The notes: generated from the sequence alone by a model not told the origin. DNA of 64,000 bases from Mesorhizobium sp. B2-1-8 (GCF_006442545.2 NZ_CP083952.1:6115501-6179500); one strand, 5' to 3'. Counted from the stretch's first letter, positions 44,117-54,109 are shown. A program made the numbers and translations.

Positions 44117-45970
44117 ATGCCATCATCCTTGATCCGCCGCGGAGTATGGGCGATCGGTGTTGCCGCGATCGTCATCGCCCTGGTGGTCGCGGCCCTGCCG
44201 CTGATCGCCTCGACGCGGATCGTGCGTGACCGCATCGCTTGGGAATTGAGCGCCTGGAGCGGCTTTCGGGTGGCCATCGAGGGGTCGCCGCGCATCGAGG
44301 TCTGGCCGAAATTCCGCGCGATCCTGACCGATGTGACGCTGTCGAAGTGGACGGATGCCGATGCGCCGCCGGTCGTCGAAGCCGAACGGGTCGAGGTCGA
44401 CCTCTCGGCCATGGCGGCATTGCAGGGCGATGTGGTGTTTTCCACGGCACGGCTGATTAGGCCGACGATCCGGGTCCAGCGCACGGCGGACGGGCTGTTC
44501 CTGCCCACGGCGCCGACCGGCGGGCGCATCGCGCGCTCCATCGACGCGGCCCGTGGCCTGGTCAAGACCGACCCCGCCAAGCCCGACCTGGACAAGCTGC
44601 CGACCGACACTTTCGGCACTGTGGAGTTCAGGGACGGCCGCATGGTGGCGTCCGTCAACGGCAAGGATATGGAGATCTTGAGCAGTCTTAGCGGCCAGGC
44701 CACATGGGCGGCGATGAACAGCAATGCGACGCTATCCGCGACAGGGATCTGGCGTGGCGAAAGCGTGACCGTGGATGCCGCCTCGCCGAGACCGCTGGTG
44801 CTGTTTGCCGGGGGCATGGCGCCGCTCACCCTGTCCTTCAAGGCAGCGCCCGCCACCTTCTCGTTCGACGGCACGGCCAACATGTCCGAAAACGCCTATT
44901 TCGACGGCCAGGTGAAATTCGCGGCCCCCTCGCTGCGCCGCGTGCTGGAATGGTCACAGGCCGGCATTGCGCCGAGCGCGGCGATCGGCTCGGTCAGCAT
45001 TTCGAGCAAGGTGACGGCGTCGGCCGGACGCGTCAAATTCGAAAACACGGCGCTGGCGCTGGATAACAACCCGGGCATGGGCGCGCTGGACCTGTCTCTT
45101 GGCGAGACGCAGCCGGTGATCTCGGGCACACTTGCCTTCGACACGCTCGACCTCAGGTCGTTCCTATCCGCCTTCACGTCGCTTGGACCGGCGAGCAGCG
45201 GCGAGCCAGGTCAGGTCAATACGAGTTTCGCCGACCGGGTCAATCTCGATCTCAGGCTGTCGGCGGCCCATGCCACGGCGGGGAGCATCCAGCTTGCCGA
45301 TGTCGCGGCCACCGCCCAGGTCAAGGACGGTCTTTCCGTCTTCGACATCTCCGACGCCTCGGCTTTTGGCGGCAACATCCAGACCAGCCTTCGTTTCGAC
45401 CGCAAACCCGAGGGCACCCAGGTCGAGATCCGGCTGCTGGCCTCCGATGTCGATGGCGGCGCGTTCGGTACCGCGGCCGGGATGACCCGGCTGGTGCCGG
45501 TCGGCACGGGCACCGTTTCGGTCATCCTCAAGGGGCCGGGAAGGACCTGGGATTCGATCTTTGAAAACGCCGACGGCTCGGTCTCGGCGACCTTCGGCCC
45601 TGGCGCGCTCAGCAAGTTCAACCTGCCTGCCTTTCTCAAGCACACCGAACAGGGCGGCTTCTTCGCGCTCGACGATGTCTCGGACGGGACGCTGCCCATC
45701 GATGGGGCCGAAGTGAAGGCAACCATTTCGAGAGGCGTGGCCAGACTCGACAAGGCCGAGGCCAATTCGGCGAAATACAAGATCTGGCTTTCCGGCATCG
45801 CATCCTACGCAGGACGCGGACTGGCGCTGTCGGGCGGCGTCATCCAGTCGGATCAGCCGGCAACGCAAAAGAGCGGCCAGCAGGGGCCTAACCAGTCGTC
45901 GTTTTTCGTCGGCGGAACCTGGAGCACGCCGTTCATTTCACCGATAAGCCGCGGCGTTTCGGGCGAATAA
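44117..45970 (+). CDS. AsmA-family protein
   Basis: This 617-residue protein has a single N-terminal membrane helix (GVWAIGVAAIVIALVVAALPLIAS) followed by a large periplasmic beta-rich part. It contains the AsmA start pattern (GFRVAIEGSPRIEVWPKFRAILTDVTL) and C-terminal segments (GTVSVILKGPGRTWDSIFENADGSVSATFGPGALSKFNLPAFL). AsmA-like proteins are thought to bridge the envelope and support lipid transport or outer-membrane assembly. The gene is alone, convergent with the putrescine importer operon. No anomalies are seen. Confidence 0.87.
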   Translation: MPSSLIRRGVWAIGVAAIVIALVVAALPLIASTRIVRDRIAWELSAWSGFRVAIEGSPRIEVWPKFRAILTDVTLSKWTDADAPPVVEAERVEVDLSAMAALQGDVVFSTARLIRPTIRVQRTADGLFLPTAPTGGRIARSIDAARGLVKTDPAKPDLDKLPTDTFGTVEFRDGRMVASVNGKDMEILSSLSGQATWAAMNSNATLSATGIWRGESVTVDAASPRPLVLFAGGMAPLTLSFKAAPATFSFDGTANMSENAYFDGQVKFAAPSLRRVLEWSQAGIAPSAAIGSVSISSKVTASAGRVKFENTALALDNNPGMGALDLSLGETQPVISGTLAFDTLDLRSFLSAFTSLGPASSGEPGQVNTSFADRVNLDLRLSAAHATAGSIQLADVAATAQVKDGLSVFDISDASAFGGNIQTSLRFDRKPEGTQVEIRLLASDVDGGAFGTAAGMTRLVPVGTGTVSVILKGPGRTWDSIFENADGSVSATFGPGALSKFNLPAFLKHTEQGGFFALDDVSDGTLPIDGAEVKATISRGVARLDKAEANSAKYKIWLSGIASYAGRGLALSGGVIQSDQPATQKSGQQGPNQSSFFVGGTWSTPFISPISRGVSGE

Positions 45971-45994
45971 GGCCTTGCGCCCGAAGCGCAGCTC

Positions 45995-46813
45995 CTACCC
46001 GCGCTGCGCGGCGCGCTCGTCAAGCTGCCGCTGCACCTCGCGCCGCTTGTTGGCGACCGAAGCGATGACGACGCCAACCGTGACGATCGCGATCAGAAGG
46101 GTGCAGGCGGCATTGATCTCCGGCGTCACGCCGAGACGGACCTGGCTGTAGATCTTCATCGGCAGCGTGGTGGCGCCAGGACCCGAAGCAAAGCTGGCGA
46201 TGACCAGGTCGTCCAGTGACAGCGTGAAGGCCAGCATCCAGCCGGACACGATCGCCGGCAGAATGACCGGCAGCGTGATCTGGAAGAAGGTCTTCACCGG
46301 CGGCGCGCCAAGATCCATGGCGGCTTCTTCCAGCGAGCGATCGAAGCTAACAAGCCGCGACTGCACGACGACCGCGACAAAGCACATCGTGAAGGTGATA
46401 TGCGCGAGGATCACGGTCGTCATGCCGCGATCCATGCCGATGGCGACAAACAGCAGGAGCAGCGACAGGCCGGTAATGACATCAGGCATGACCAATGGTG
46501 CGAAGATCATGCCGGAGAACAGGACCCTGCCCCGGAAGCGTGTGTAGCGGGTCAGCGCCAGGGCTCCCATAGTGCCGAGAACCGTGGCCACCGTCGCTGA
46601 AATCAGACCGACGCGGATGGTCACCCATGCGGCGTCCATCAGGCCCTGATTGTGGAACAGCGATACGTACCATTTGGTGGAAAAGCCGCCCCAGACGGTG
46701 ACGAGCTTGGACTCGTTGAAGGAGAAGACGACGAGCAGCACGATCGGCAAATAGAGAAAGGCAAAACCGAGCGTGATCGAGGTGATGTTGAAGCGGCTCC
46801 AGGTGGTGTTCAT
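45995..46813 (-). CDS. potI: Putrescine ABC transporter permease PotI
   Basis: This 272-residue inner-membrane permease has about six helices, starting ITLGFAFLYLPIVLLVVFSFNESK. Its coupling loop is EEAAMDLGAPPVKTFFQITLPVILPAIVSGWMLAFTLSLDDLVIASF, where the LSLDDLVI sequence is typical of PotC/PotI. Its start overlaps the PotH stop by 4 bases. The order binding protein, ATPase, permease, permease is that of the E. coli potFGHI putrescine system. It is the last gene of the operon. Confidence 0.9.
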   Translation of the reverse strand: MNTTWSRFNITSITLGFAFLYLPIVLLVVFSFNESKLVTVWGGFSTKWYVSLFHNQGLMDAAWVTIRVGLISATVATVLGTMGALALTRYTRFRGRVLFSGMIFAPLVMPDVITGLSLLLLFVAIGMDRGMTTVILAHITFTMCFVAVVVQSRLVSFDRSLEEAAMDLGAPPVKTFFQITLPVILPAIVSGWMLAFTLSLDDLVIASFASGPGATTLPMKIYSQVRLGVTPEINAACTLLIAIVTVGVVIASVANKRREVQRQLDERAAQRG

Positions 46814-47778
46814 TTGTCCTGCTCCTGCGCGCGGGCCTGGGCATGCTGGAACAACACGATCGGTACGATAAGCAGCAACAGCAGGATGACGGCAACGGCC
46901 GACGACACCGGCCAGTCACGATTGGCGAAGAACTCGTTCCACAGCGTCTTGCCGATCATCAGCGTCTGCGAGCCGCCGAGCAGGTCGGGAATGACGAATT
47001 CGCCCACCGCCGGGATGAACACAAGCAGGCAGCCGGCGATGACGCCGGGCAGGGACAGCGGAAAGGTGATCTTCCAGAAGGCAGCGGTCGGCGGACAGCC
47101 GAGATCCTTGGCTGCCTCGATCAGCGAGTAGTCCATCTTTTCCAGCGAGGAGTAAAGCGGCAGCACCATGAACGGCAGGTAGGAATAGACGATGCCGATG
47201 AAGATGGCCGTGTAGGTGTTGAGGATCACCAGCGGCTGGTTGACGATGTGTAGCGACAAGAGCAACTGGTTGAGCAGGCCCTCGGGCTTCAGGATACCGA
47301 TCCAGGCATAGACGCGGATCAGGAACGACGTCCAGAACGGCAGGATGACCAGCATCAGCAATGTCGGGCGGATCGTGGCCGGAGCGCGGGCCATGCCATA
47401 GGCGATGGGATAGCCAACCAGCAAGGTCAGCACCGTGGAAGTGGCAGCGATGACGACGCTGGTGAGGTACGCCTTGAAATAGAGAGCGTCCTGCGTCAGC
47501 CATACATAATTGTCGAAGTTGAGGTCGCGAAAGCCGGCGAAGAAGCCGGAAACGCCGTCCCTGAGATCGAGCACCGGCGTGTAGGGCGGCATGGCGATAG
47601 CCGTCTGTGACAGCGAGATCTTGAAGACGATGACGAAGGGGACGAGAAAGAAGAACAGCAGCCAGAGATAGGGAACGATGATGACGAGCCGGCTGACGAA
47701 GCCGGCACCCAAACGCGTCAGGAACGGATTGGCGGCAGTCGATGGCGCGGCGGCATCGGCGACGGCGATATTGGACAT
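46810..47778 (-). CDS. potH: Putrescine ABC transporter permease PotH
   Basis: This 322-residue permease has an N-terminal cytoplasmic stretch and then YLWLLFFFLVPFVIVFKISLSQ. The family marker LPFWTSFLIRVYAWIGIL follows, with the coupling loop IEAAKDLGCPPTAAFWKITFPLSLPGVIAGC. It ends by overlapping the next permease (ATGA). It forms the heteromeric channel with PotI. The FIPAVGEFVIPDLLGG segment is the usual PotB/PotH C-terminal region. Confidence 0.9.
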   Translation of the reverse strand: MSNIAVADAAAPSTAANPFLTRLGAGFVSRLVIIVPYLWLLFFFLVPFVIVFKISLSQTAIAMPPYTPVLDLRDGVSGFFAGFRDLNFDNYVWLTQDALYFKAYLTSVVIAATSTVLTLLVGYPIAYGMARAPATIRPTLLMLVILPFWTSFLIRVYAWIGILKPEGLLNQLLLSLHIVNQPLVILNTYTAIFIGIVYSYLPFMVLPLYSSLEKMDYSLIEAAKDLGCPPTAAFWKITFPLSLPGVIAGCLLVFIPAVGEFVIPDLLGGSQTLMIGKTLWNEFFANRDWPVSSAVAVILLLLLIVPIVLFQHAQARAQEQDK

Positions 47779-47787
47779 GACCGCCCC

Positions 47788-48930
47788 TTACCGCGCCAGC
47801 ACGACGCCGGCGTCGGGCCGGAAGGACACCCAGGCACGGTCGTTCCAGGTCAGCGGATCCTCGGTCACACGGGCCGCGTTCATGGCGCTTGCCCGCACGA
47901 TCTGCCCATCGTCCAGCCTGACGTGATAGACGGTCATGTCGCCGAGATAAGCGATGTCGTAAACCTCGCCCTCCAGCGCGTTGACGGCGTCGGCCGGCTT
48001 CTTCGACGAGACCTTGATCTTCTCCGGCCTGATGGCGAAGACGATATTGGCATCGGCCTTTGCGTTCGCGCCACCATTTTCGACGACGATCTGGGCTCCG
48101 GTCGCGCCGGTGATGCGAGTTGTCTTGTCGGTCCGCTCGGCAACCTTGCCCTCGAACATGTTCACGTTGCCGACGAAATGGGCGACGAACCGCGACGTCG
48201 GGGCTTCGTAGACTTCCGGCGGCGTCGCAACCTGCATGACCTCGCCCTTGTCCATGATGGCGATGCGATCGGCCATCGTCATCGCCTCTTCCTGGTCATG
48301 GGTGACGACGACGAAGGTGAGACCAAGCTCCTGCTGCAGATCCATCAGTTCGAACTGGGTTTCCTCGCGCAGCTTCTTGTCGAGCGCGCCGAGCGGCTCG
48401 TCCAGCAGAAGCACTTTCGGTCGCTTGGCGACCGAGCGGGCAAGCGCGACGCGCTGGCGCTGGCCGCCGGAGAGCTGGTGCGGCTTGCGCTTGGCGAACT
48501 GCTCGAGCTTGACCAGTTTCAGCATTTCGGCGACGCGCTTTTCGATATCGGGCTTCGGCATGCCTTCCTGCTTGAGGCCAAAGGCGATGTTGTTCTCGAC
48601 CGTCATATGCGGGAACAAGGCATAGGACTGGAACATCATGTTGACCGGCCGGCGATAGGGCGGAATGCCGCGCAGATCCTGGCCATCGAGCAGGATGCGG
48701 CCGGCCGTCGGTTCCTCGAAGCCGGCAAGCATCCTGAGCAGCGTCGACTTTCCGCAACCCGAGGCACCAAGCAGGGCGAAGAATTCACGCTCGAAAATGG
48801 TCAGCGACAGATTGTTGACGGCGGTGAAGTCACCGAACTTCTTGGTGACGTTGTCGAACTGGATATAAGGCTTGGCGTTCGGGTCGTTCCATGGCGCGAA
48901 GTCCCTGCGGATGCTGCCAAGCGATTTCAT
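47788..48930 (-). CDS. potG: Putrescine ABC transporter ATP-binding protein PotG
   Basis: This 380-residue ATPase has Walker A GASGCGKST, Q-loop [11 protein letters not shown], signature LSGGQRQR, Walker [14 protein letters not shown], a switch histidine in VVTHDQEEA and a C-terminal TOBE domain (about residues 290-375). It powers putrescine uptake with PotH and PotI. It lies about 75 bases after the binding-protein gene, and a strong hairpin fills this gap, so it is probably transcribed at a lower level than potF. Confidence 0.92.
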   Translation of the reverse strand: MKSLGSIRRDFAPWNDPNAKPYIQFDNVTKKFGDFTAVNNLSLTIFEREFFALLGASGCGKSTLLRMLAGFEEPTAGRILLDGQDLRGIPPYRRPVNMMFQSYALFPHMTVENNIAFGLKQEGMPKPDIEKRVAEMLKLVKLEQFAKRKPHQLSGGQRQRVALARSVAKRPKVLLLDEPLGALDKKLREETQFELMDLQQELGLTFVVVTHDQEEAMTMADRIAIMDKGEVMQVATPPEVYEAPTSRFVAHFVGNVNMFEGKVAERTDKTTRITGATGAQIVVENGGANAKADANIVFAIRPEKIKVSSKKPADAVNALEGEVYDIAYLGDMTVYHVRLDDGQIVRASAMNAARVTEDPLTWNDRAWVSFRPDAGVVLAR

Positions 48931-48966
48931 ATCCCACTCCGTACTTTTTCGTTCCCCAACAGAAAT

Positions 48967-48994
48967 CGACCCCGGCAGTTGGCTGCCGGGGTCG
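48967..48994 (-). terminator. Hairpin between potF and potG (partial terminator or 3'-end stabiliser)
   Basis: CGACCCCGGCA (48967-48977) and TGCCGGGGTCG (48984-48994) form an 11-bp GC-rich stem with a 6-base loop. On the minus strand it is followed by ATTTCTGTT, a short weak T-tract. Such hairpins after binding-protein genes stabilise the upstream mRNA and reduce read-through to the membrane genes. Confidence 0.7.
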
Positions 48995-49005
48995 CGTCGG
49001 ATTGC

Positions 49006-50103
49006 CTACTGGCCGGTGACGATCTTGGTCCAGCTGCGCGTGATGATGCGCTGCGTCTTGGGATCGTAAGGCTGGGTGGTATAGAGCTTCTGCAAGGTCG
49101 CGGCGTCCGGATAGACGGACGGATCGTCGAGCAGCGCCTTATCGACGAACTGCTGCGATGCCTTGTTGCCGTTGGCATAAAGGACATAGTTCGACGATTT
49201 CGCAATCACTTCCGGCGTCATCATGTAGTTGATGAATTCGAGCGCCTCGGCGACATGCGGCGCATCGGCGGGGATCGCCATCTGATCGAACCACATCTGC
49301 GCGCCTTCCTTCGGCACGGAATAACCGATCTCCACGCCTTGCTTGGCTTCGACCGCCCGGTTGCGAGCCTGGAACACATCACCCGACCAGCCGACCGCCA
49401 GGCAGATATCGCCATTGGCAAGTGCGTTGATGTATTCGGACGAGTGGAATTTCCTGATGTAGGGGCGGATCTTGAGAAGAGCTTCCTCGGCCTTGGCGAT
49501 ATCGTCCGGCGAGGTGCTGTTCGGGTCCAGACCGAGATATTTCAGGGCCGCCGGCAGGATGTCTGAGGGAGAATCCAGCACATAGACGCCGCAATCCTTC
49601 AATTTGGCCAGGCTGTCCGGGTTGAAGAAGGTATCCCAGCTGTCGATCTTGTCGGTGCCGAGCGCTGCCTGCACTTTCTTGGTGTTGTAACCGATGCCGA
49701 CCGTTCCCCACATGTAATTGACCGAGTATTCGTTGCCGGGGTCGTATTTGGCGGTGCGCTCCATAACCGTGTCCCACATGTTGGAGAGGTTCGGCAGCTT
49801 CGACTTGTCGAGCTTCTGGAACACACCGGCCTGGATCTGGCGGGCGAGGAAATTGCCGCTCGGCACGACGACGTCGTAGCCGCTACCGCCGGCGAGCAGT
49901 TTGGTTTCGAGGATTTCGTTGGAATCGAAGGTGTCGTAGACGACCTTGATGCCGGTCTTCTTGGTGAAATCGTCGATGATCGAACTGTCGATATAGTCAG
50001 ACCAGTTGAAGACGTTGACGACGCGGTCCGCGGCGTGACCGGCGGGCGTTAAAAGCGCCAGAAATACCGAGGTTGCCGAAAGCCAGAGCGCTTTGCGGAT
50101 CAT
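49006..50103 (-). CDS. potF: Putrescine-binding periplasmic protein PotF
   Basis: This 365-residue binding protein has a signal peptide (MIRKALWLSATSVFLALLTPAGHAA). The mature N-terminus VVNVFNWSDYIDSSIIDDFTKKTGIKVVYDTFDSNEILETKLLAG is the hallmark of PotF/PotD, and NYMWGTVGIGYN and GWSGDVFQA provide ligand-pocket aromatic and acidic residues. The ATG at 50103 has AAGGAG upstream. It is first in the potFGHI operon. Together with the puuA/puuB-like pair at 57-60 kb it gives a complete uptake and breakdown route for putrescine. Confidence 0.93.
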   Translation of the reverse strand: MIRKALWLSATSVFLALLTPAGHAADRVVNVFNWSDYIDSSIIDDFTKKTGIKVVYDTFDSNEILETKLLAGGSGYDVVVPSGNFLARQIQAGVFQKLDKSKLPNLSNMWDTVMERTAKYDPGNEYSVNYMWGTVGIGYNTKKVQAALGTDKIDSWDTFFNPDSLAKLKDCGVYVLDSPSDILPAALKYLGLDPNSTSPDDIAKAEEALLKIRPYIRKFHSSEYINALANGDICLAVGWSGDVFQARNRAVEAKQGVEIGYSVPKEGAQMWFDQMAIPADAPHVAEALEFINYMMTPEVIAKSSNYVLYANGNKASQQFVDKALLDDPSVYPDAATLQKLYTTQPYDPKTQRIITRSWTKIVTGQ

Positions 50104-50431
50104 GCTATTCTCCTTTGGTGAGTGTTCCATCGCCGGCGCGTCGCGACATGCTCGCGCGGCCGGGCATTTGCTTCAGACTATTGAGCTTTCCAGGGATCGA
50201 CAAGCACCATCCGGCACGCCGCCTGCCGCCACCCGGTCGTTCGGGGCGGGAAGGAATTGCGGTGCCGTCAGAAGCTTTCGCCGCCGCGCGGAGAGAGATA
50301 CAAGAATGTGGTCCGGTCTCGATCGAGCCGCCGGGGAGACTTGGCAAGATAAGCCTGTCTTGTTGTTGCCGTGTTCCCAGCCTGCCCGGGCGGCAGCGAC
50401 GTTGTCAATGGGCAAAGCTTCGGCGCCGGCA
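50104..50431. other. Intergenic region before potF
   Basis: This 328-base stretch holds the potF ribosome site (AAGGAG at its left end) and must contain the potF promoter, but I cannot place clear -35 and -10 boxes. I see no coding region, repeat or RNA gene. Confidence 0.5.
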
Positions 50432-51403
50432 TCAATTAGGCGAAGGTACTCCGGTGACCCCCGCCCGCTGCGGTCGCGCCTGGCGCTTGAATTCGAGCCC
50501 AATATGGACAAGCAGCGCCGTGACCACCACCGCGCCGCCGATGATGGTGCGCCCGGACGGCACCTCGGAATGGATGAGCCAGACCCATATTGGCCCCAGG
50601 ATCGGCTCGAACGTACCGAGCAGTGCCGCGATCGCCGCCGGGATCAGGCGCGCGCCGGTGGCGAAGAAAGCAAGGCCAAGGCCGAGATTGACCACGCCGA
50701 AGACGAAGAGAAAGCCCATGTCGCCGACCGACACCATGAAGATCGAGGCCTGCGAGGCAGCGAAGCCCGCCGCCAGGATCGTGCCGAGACAGGTCGCCGG
50801 CGTCATGCGCACGCTGGAGAAGCGCCGAGTGATGACGGTGGCGATCGAGAACATGAACGCGATCAGCAGCGCCAGTCCATCCCCTATGGGCGAGACGGCG
50901 CCGTCAAGAGATTCAGAGACCATGATGGCGACGCCGGCGATGACGGCGGCAATCGCCATCCAGGTTGCGACGGTTACCCGTTCGCGAAACAGCGCCCAGG
51001 CAAACAAGGCCGCCAGGAGCGGCACGCCGGCCTGCATCAAGAGGATGTTGGCGACGGTGGTGTAGGCAAGCGCCACGACGAACGAGGTCGACGCGATGGC
51101 GAAGCAGAATCCCACCGCAATGCCTGGCAGGCCCATGTGCCGGAATGACTTCACCATGCCGCGCCAGCCGTCACGCCAGACCATGAAGCAGAGCAGGAAG
51201 GCGGCAGCCCAAACGGAGCGCCAGAAAATAACGGTCCAGCTGTCACCGACGCCTATGAAGCGGGCGATGGTGCCGCCGAAACTCCACATCAGCGCCGACA
51301 GGAAGACCAGAAGCATGCCGACGCGTTCCTCGCGCGGCGAGACAGTCGGAGTAGCAAGGCCGGTCGATGCAACTAGGGTCGGAGATGATGCCGTGTCTGT
51401 CAT
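50432..51403 (-). CDS. EamA/DMT-superfamily transporter
   Basis: This 323-residue protein has ten hydrophobic segments in two EamA repeats. The first starts GMLLVFLSALMWSFGGTIARFIG and the second GDGLALLIAFMFSIATVITRR. A FEPILGPIWVWLIHSE motif near the end is typical of the family. These carriers export or import small metabolites such as amino acids, and the substrate is not predictable here. It lies on the minus strand upstream of the potF promoter region and is probably a separate unit. Confidence 0.88.
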   Translation of the reverse strand: MTDTASSPTLVASTGLATPTVSPREERVGMLLVFLSALMWSFGGTIARFIGVGDSWTVIFWRSVWAAAFLLCFMVWRDGWRGMVKSFRHMGLPGIAVGFCFAIASTSFVVALAYTTVANILLMQAGVPLLAALFAWALFRERVTVATWMAIAAVIAGVAIMVSESLDGAVSPIGDGLALLIAFMFSIATVITRRFSSVRMTPATCLGTILAAGFAASQASIFMVSVGDMGFLFVFGVVNLGLGLAFFATGARLIPAAIAALLGTFEPILGPIWVWLIHSEVPSGRTIIGGAVVVTALLVHIGLEFKRQARPQRAGVTGVPSPN

Positions 51404-51543
51404 GGCGCGACTGTCGAGCTTTTGTGGACGGGACGATGCGCAAGGGACGACAAAAAACTACTCTGTTCACGTAACGCAAAGGTGCAGACCGGGGATGATC
51501 CAGTGCGGCGCTCCGTTTGGCGCACTGCAAGGCTTGACCAACC

Positions 51544-52446
51544 TTACGAAGTGTTTTTCTTGCCGCGAATGAGGCTCCAGAGACCCGCCAAAGGGACTAG
51601 CAGGATCAGGCCAAATTTTTTCAGCGCAATGAGCGCCACAGCGATAAGACCTGCCTTTGCCGCCAATTTTCCGGCTATCAGGCCGCCAATGCCGACTGCC
51701 GCAACCGTATCGGCGCCCGGTGTGAAATCCGTGTACTTTTTTCCGTCATTGAAGACAGCAAGACCAAGGACTTCGTCCAGGCTCTGCCTTATCTCCGGCA
51801 ACTGCTCCACCGTGGCGATATAGCTCATTACGAAAACGCCTTCCCTGCCCAGAAAACGGACGTCGTAGTTGAGCGTGTGAACGCTATCGTTTCCGAATTG
51901 CAATTCCTTGGCCCAGTGCAAACGCTTGTTTGCCGCATCATAGACCGGCGGTGAGGCCCAACCAATGAGCGTAATGGGCGGAAAGCCGTCCTTCAGCCTG
52001 TGGTCATTGCCCGACAAGGTGTCCGCCTGCATGCTGTGCAGCAGATCGCCATAATCGATTGATGCGGCATCGCCATCATCGACATGGCCTATCTTTTCCC
52101 ATCGCAGTTCTATCCCCCAATTGCCGTCCGAGAGGGGATCGTATTTGGCTGGAAAGATCATGCCGACGGCATCGGAAGCCGAAGCGGGTGGATTGCCCCA
52201 AGCCTCGGTCAGGACCGAGACCGTATCTTTCTTGCTCAGAAAGTAGAACTTATCTCCGAGATTGAGATGCACACCTTCGGCAAGGTCCACCGCGCCGATC
52301 TTCGGATCAATCTTATCCAAGAACGCCTTGCCGGCATCATTGTATCCTTCATAGGACTTGAAGAATCCCGAGGATTTCTCCGCAAATGCGGGCGAGATCG
52401 CCAGGGCAAGGCCCAGACCAACCCAAAGAACCGTCCTGCCCATCAA
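51544..52446 (-). CDS. DUF2167-family membrane protein
   Basis: This 300-residue protein has a signal peptide (VLWVGLGLALAISPAFA) and a soluble domain with LNLGDKFYFLSKKDT and WGNPP, followed by MIFPAKYDPLSDGNWGIELRWEKIGHVDDGDAASIDYGDLL. Two hydrophobic helices and a basic tail (LWSLIRGKKNTS) come at the end. This matches DUF2167, anchored in the inner membrane with its domain outside the cytoplasm. The function is unknown. The start is ATG at 52446 or 52443. Confidence 0.85.
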   Translation of the reverse strand: MMGRTVLWVGLGLALAISPAFAEKSSGFFKSYEGYNDAGKAFLDKIDPKIGAVDLAEGVHLNLGDKFYFLSKKDTVSVLTEAWGNPPASASDAVGMIFPAKYDPLSDGNWGIELRWEKIGHVDDGDAASIDYGDLLHSMQADTLSGNDHRLKDGFPPITLIGWASPPVYDAANKRLHWAKELQFGNDSVHTLNYDVRFLGREGVFVMSYIATVEQLPEIRQSLDEVLGLAVFNDGKKYTDFTPGADTVAAVGIGGLIAGKLAAKAGLIAVALIALKKFGLILLVPLAGLWSLIRGKKNTS

Positions 52447-52595
52447 TACCCCCCGCCGATCCGCAGCTAGAGGTTTGATATCCTACTACCAATGCTCAAT
52501 CAATATTGTTGCTCGCAATGTTGGGCGCGTGAAGGCTTGTTGTTTGCACAACCAAAGAAGAACCTGCCCCACCATGCTCTCCACCGGCGCCGATC

Positions 52596-54044
52596 TTACT
52601 GAAAATCGAACGCGCTCAGGCCGGTCACCATCTCGTCGAGGCCGAGGGGGCGGGTCACCGGCGGCTCGGCGCGCGCCAGGCAGCCGACACGCTCGCAAAG
52701 CCGGCAGGCCGGTCCGATGGGCGTCGCCGCGATGGTGACCGCCCCTACCTTCGGGCCGACTGCCGTGCCGGGCAGGGCCGCGCCATAGACGATGTCGTCG
52801 CGAAAACCGATGTCGCAGCCAAGCAGCAGTGCCGTGCGGCGCGGGCGTTCGGAGAATGCGCCTTGCGGTCCTTCCAGCGTGCGGGCGATGCACAGGAACT
52901 CGGCGCCGTCGGGCATTTCCACCGCCTCGACGAAGATCTGGCCGGGTTGGGTGAAGGCGACATGCACGGGAAGCTTGGGACAGCCGCCGCCAAATCGGCT
53001 TTGCGGAAAGCCCTGGCTGCCGGCCTTGCGAAAGCGATTTCCGGCATTGTCGACCTCGAGCATGAAGAAGGGCACGCCAGAAGCACCTTGCCGCTGCAGC
53101 ATGGTCAGGCGGTTTGCCGCCTGCTCGAAGGAGACGCCAAAGCGCGAGCGCAGGACGTCGATGTCATAGCGTGAGCGAACGGCCGCCGCGTGAAAGGGCT
53201 GGTAAGGCATCATCAGCGCATGGGCGGCATAGCGGCCGAGTTCGAAGCGGGCAAGGCGGCGCGCCTCGTCCGTGGCCAGCCTTAGCGCCTGGATCTCGCC
53301 GGCGACCGCGACCGTCATGCGGATCAGGCAGGCCTCCATCGCGACTTCACGCAACTGGTCGAATGGCGACAGGCGCTCGGACAGGAACAGGCGCTGCGAG
53401 TGACGGTCGTAGCGGCGGCGCCAGTTCGGCATGGTGGCGACCGGCAGAACCTTGACCACGATGCCGTATTCGCGCCTCAGCCATGCCTTCAAGGCGCCAA
53501 ACAGGTCGTCGCCGGGATCGAGCACCGACGTGAACGCCTCGGCCTCTTCCTCGAGCGAGGAAAAATGGTTCGGCCGCCGCTCGAAAATCTCGTGCACCTC
53601 GTCGATCGGCAGCCGGGCGCCGGAGAGCGCGGTCGCACGGCCCTCGCGCGCCAGAAGCTCGTTGATGTCGGACAGCCGCTCGGCCTGCTCGCGATAGGCG
53701 CGGAACAGTTTTATCACCGCCGCGGAGGCATTGGGCGCCGCCTCGGCAAGCTCGATCAGTTCCTGGTCCCCCGGCAGCTCGCCGACCAGCAGCGGATCGG
53801 TGAACACCTCCTTCAGGCCAGCGACCGACCCCCTCGCCTCGCCCTGAAGCTCATGCGGATCGACCTTGTAGACGGAGGCCAACCTCAGGATCAGCTGCAC
53901 CGTCAGCGGCCGCTGGTTGCGCTCGATCAGGTTGAGGTAGGAGGGCGAGATGCCGAGCCCCTCGGCCATCGCCGTCTGGGTCAGGCCCTTGGCGTTGCGG
54001 ATGCGGCGAATGCGCGGCCCGGCGAAAATCTTCTGGTCAGCCAT
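52596..54044 (-). CDS. ScfR/RamB-type short-chain fatty acyl regulator
   Basis: This 482-residue protein begins with an XRE helix-turn-helix (RIRRIRNAKGLTQTAMAEGLGISPSYLNLIERNQRPLTVQLILRLA, about residues 12-57). It continues with an IrrE-like region (residues about 180-300) and a DUF2083 C-terminal domain with conserved cysteines (GPACRLCERVGCLARAEPP). Such regulators sense acyl-CoA levels and control glyoxylate-cycle and propionate genes. It is divergent from isocitrate lyase across about 240 bases, which makes aceA the expected target. Length and domain order are normal. Confidence 0.9.
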   Translation of the reverse strand: MADQKIFAGPRIRRIRNAKGLTQTAMAEGLGISPSYLNLIERNQRPLTVQLILRLASVYKVDPHELQGEARGSVAGLKEVFTDPLLVGELPGDQELIELAEAAPNASAAVIKLFRAYREQAERLSDINELLAREGRATALSGARLPIDEVHEIFERRPNHFSSLEEEAEAFTSVLDPGDDLFGALKAWLRREYGIVVKVLPVATMPNWRRRYDRHSQRLFLSERLSPFDQLREVAMEACLIRMTVAVAGEIQALRLATDEARRLARFELGRYAAHALMMPYQPFHAAAVRSRYDIDVLRSRFGVSFEQAANRLTMLQRQGASGVPFFMLEVDNAGNRFRKAGSQGFPQSRFGGGCPKLPVHVAFTQPGQIFVEAVEMPDGAEFLCIARTLEGPQGAFSERPRRTALLLGCDIGFRDDIVYGAALPGTAVGPKVGAVTIAATPIGPACRLCERVGCLARAEPPVTRPLGLDEMVTGLSAFDFQ

Positions 54045-54109
54045 CGACTATCCTTGACAGGAAATTACATGAAATCAGTCGCGATCCCGGCTTGCTTGCC
54101 TCTACAGGA

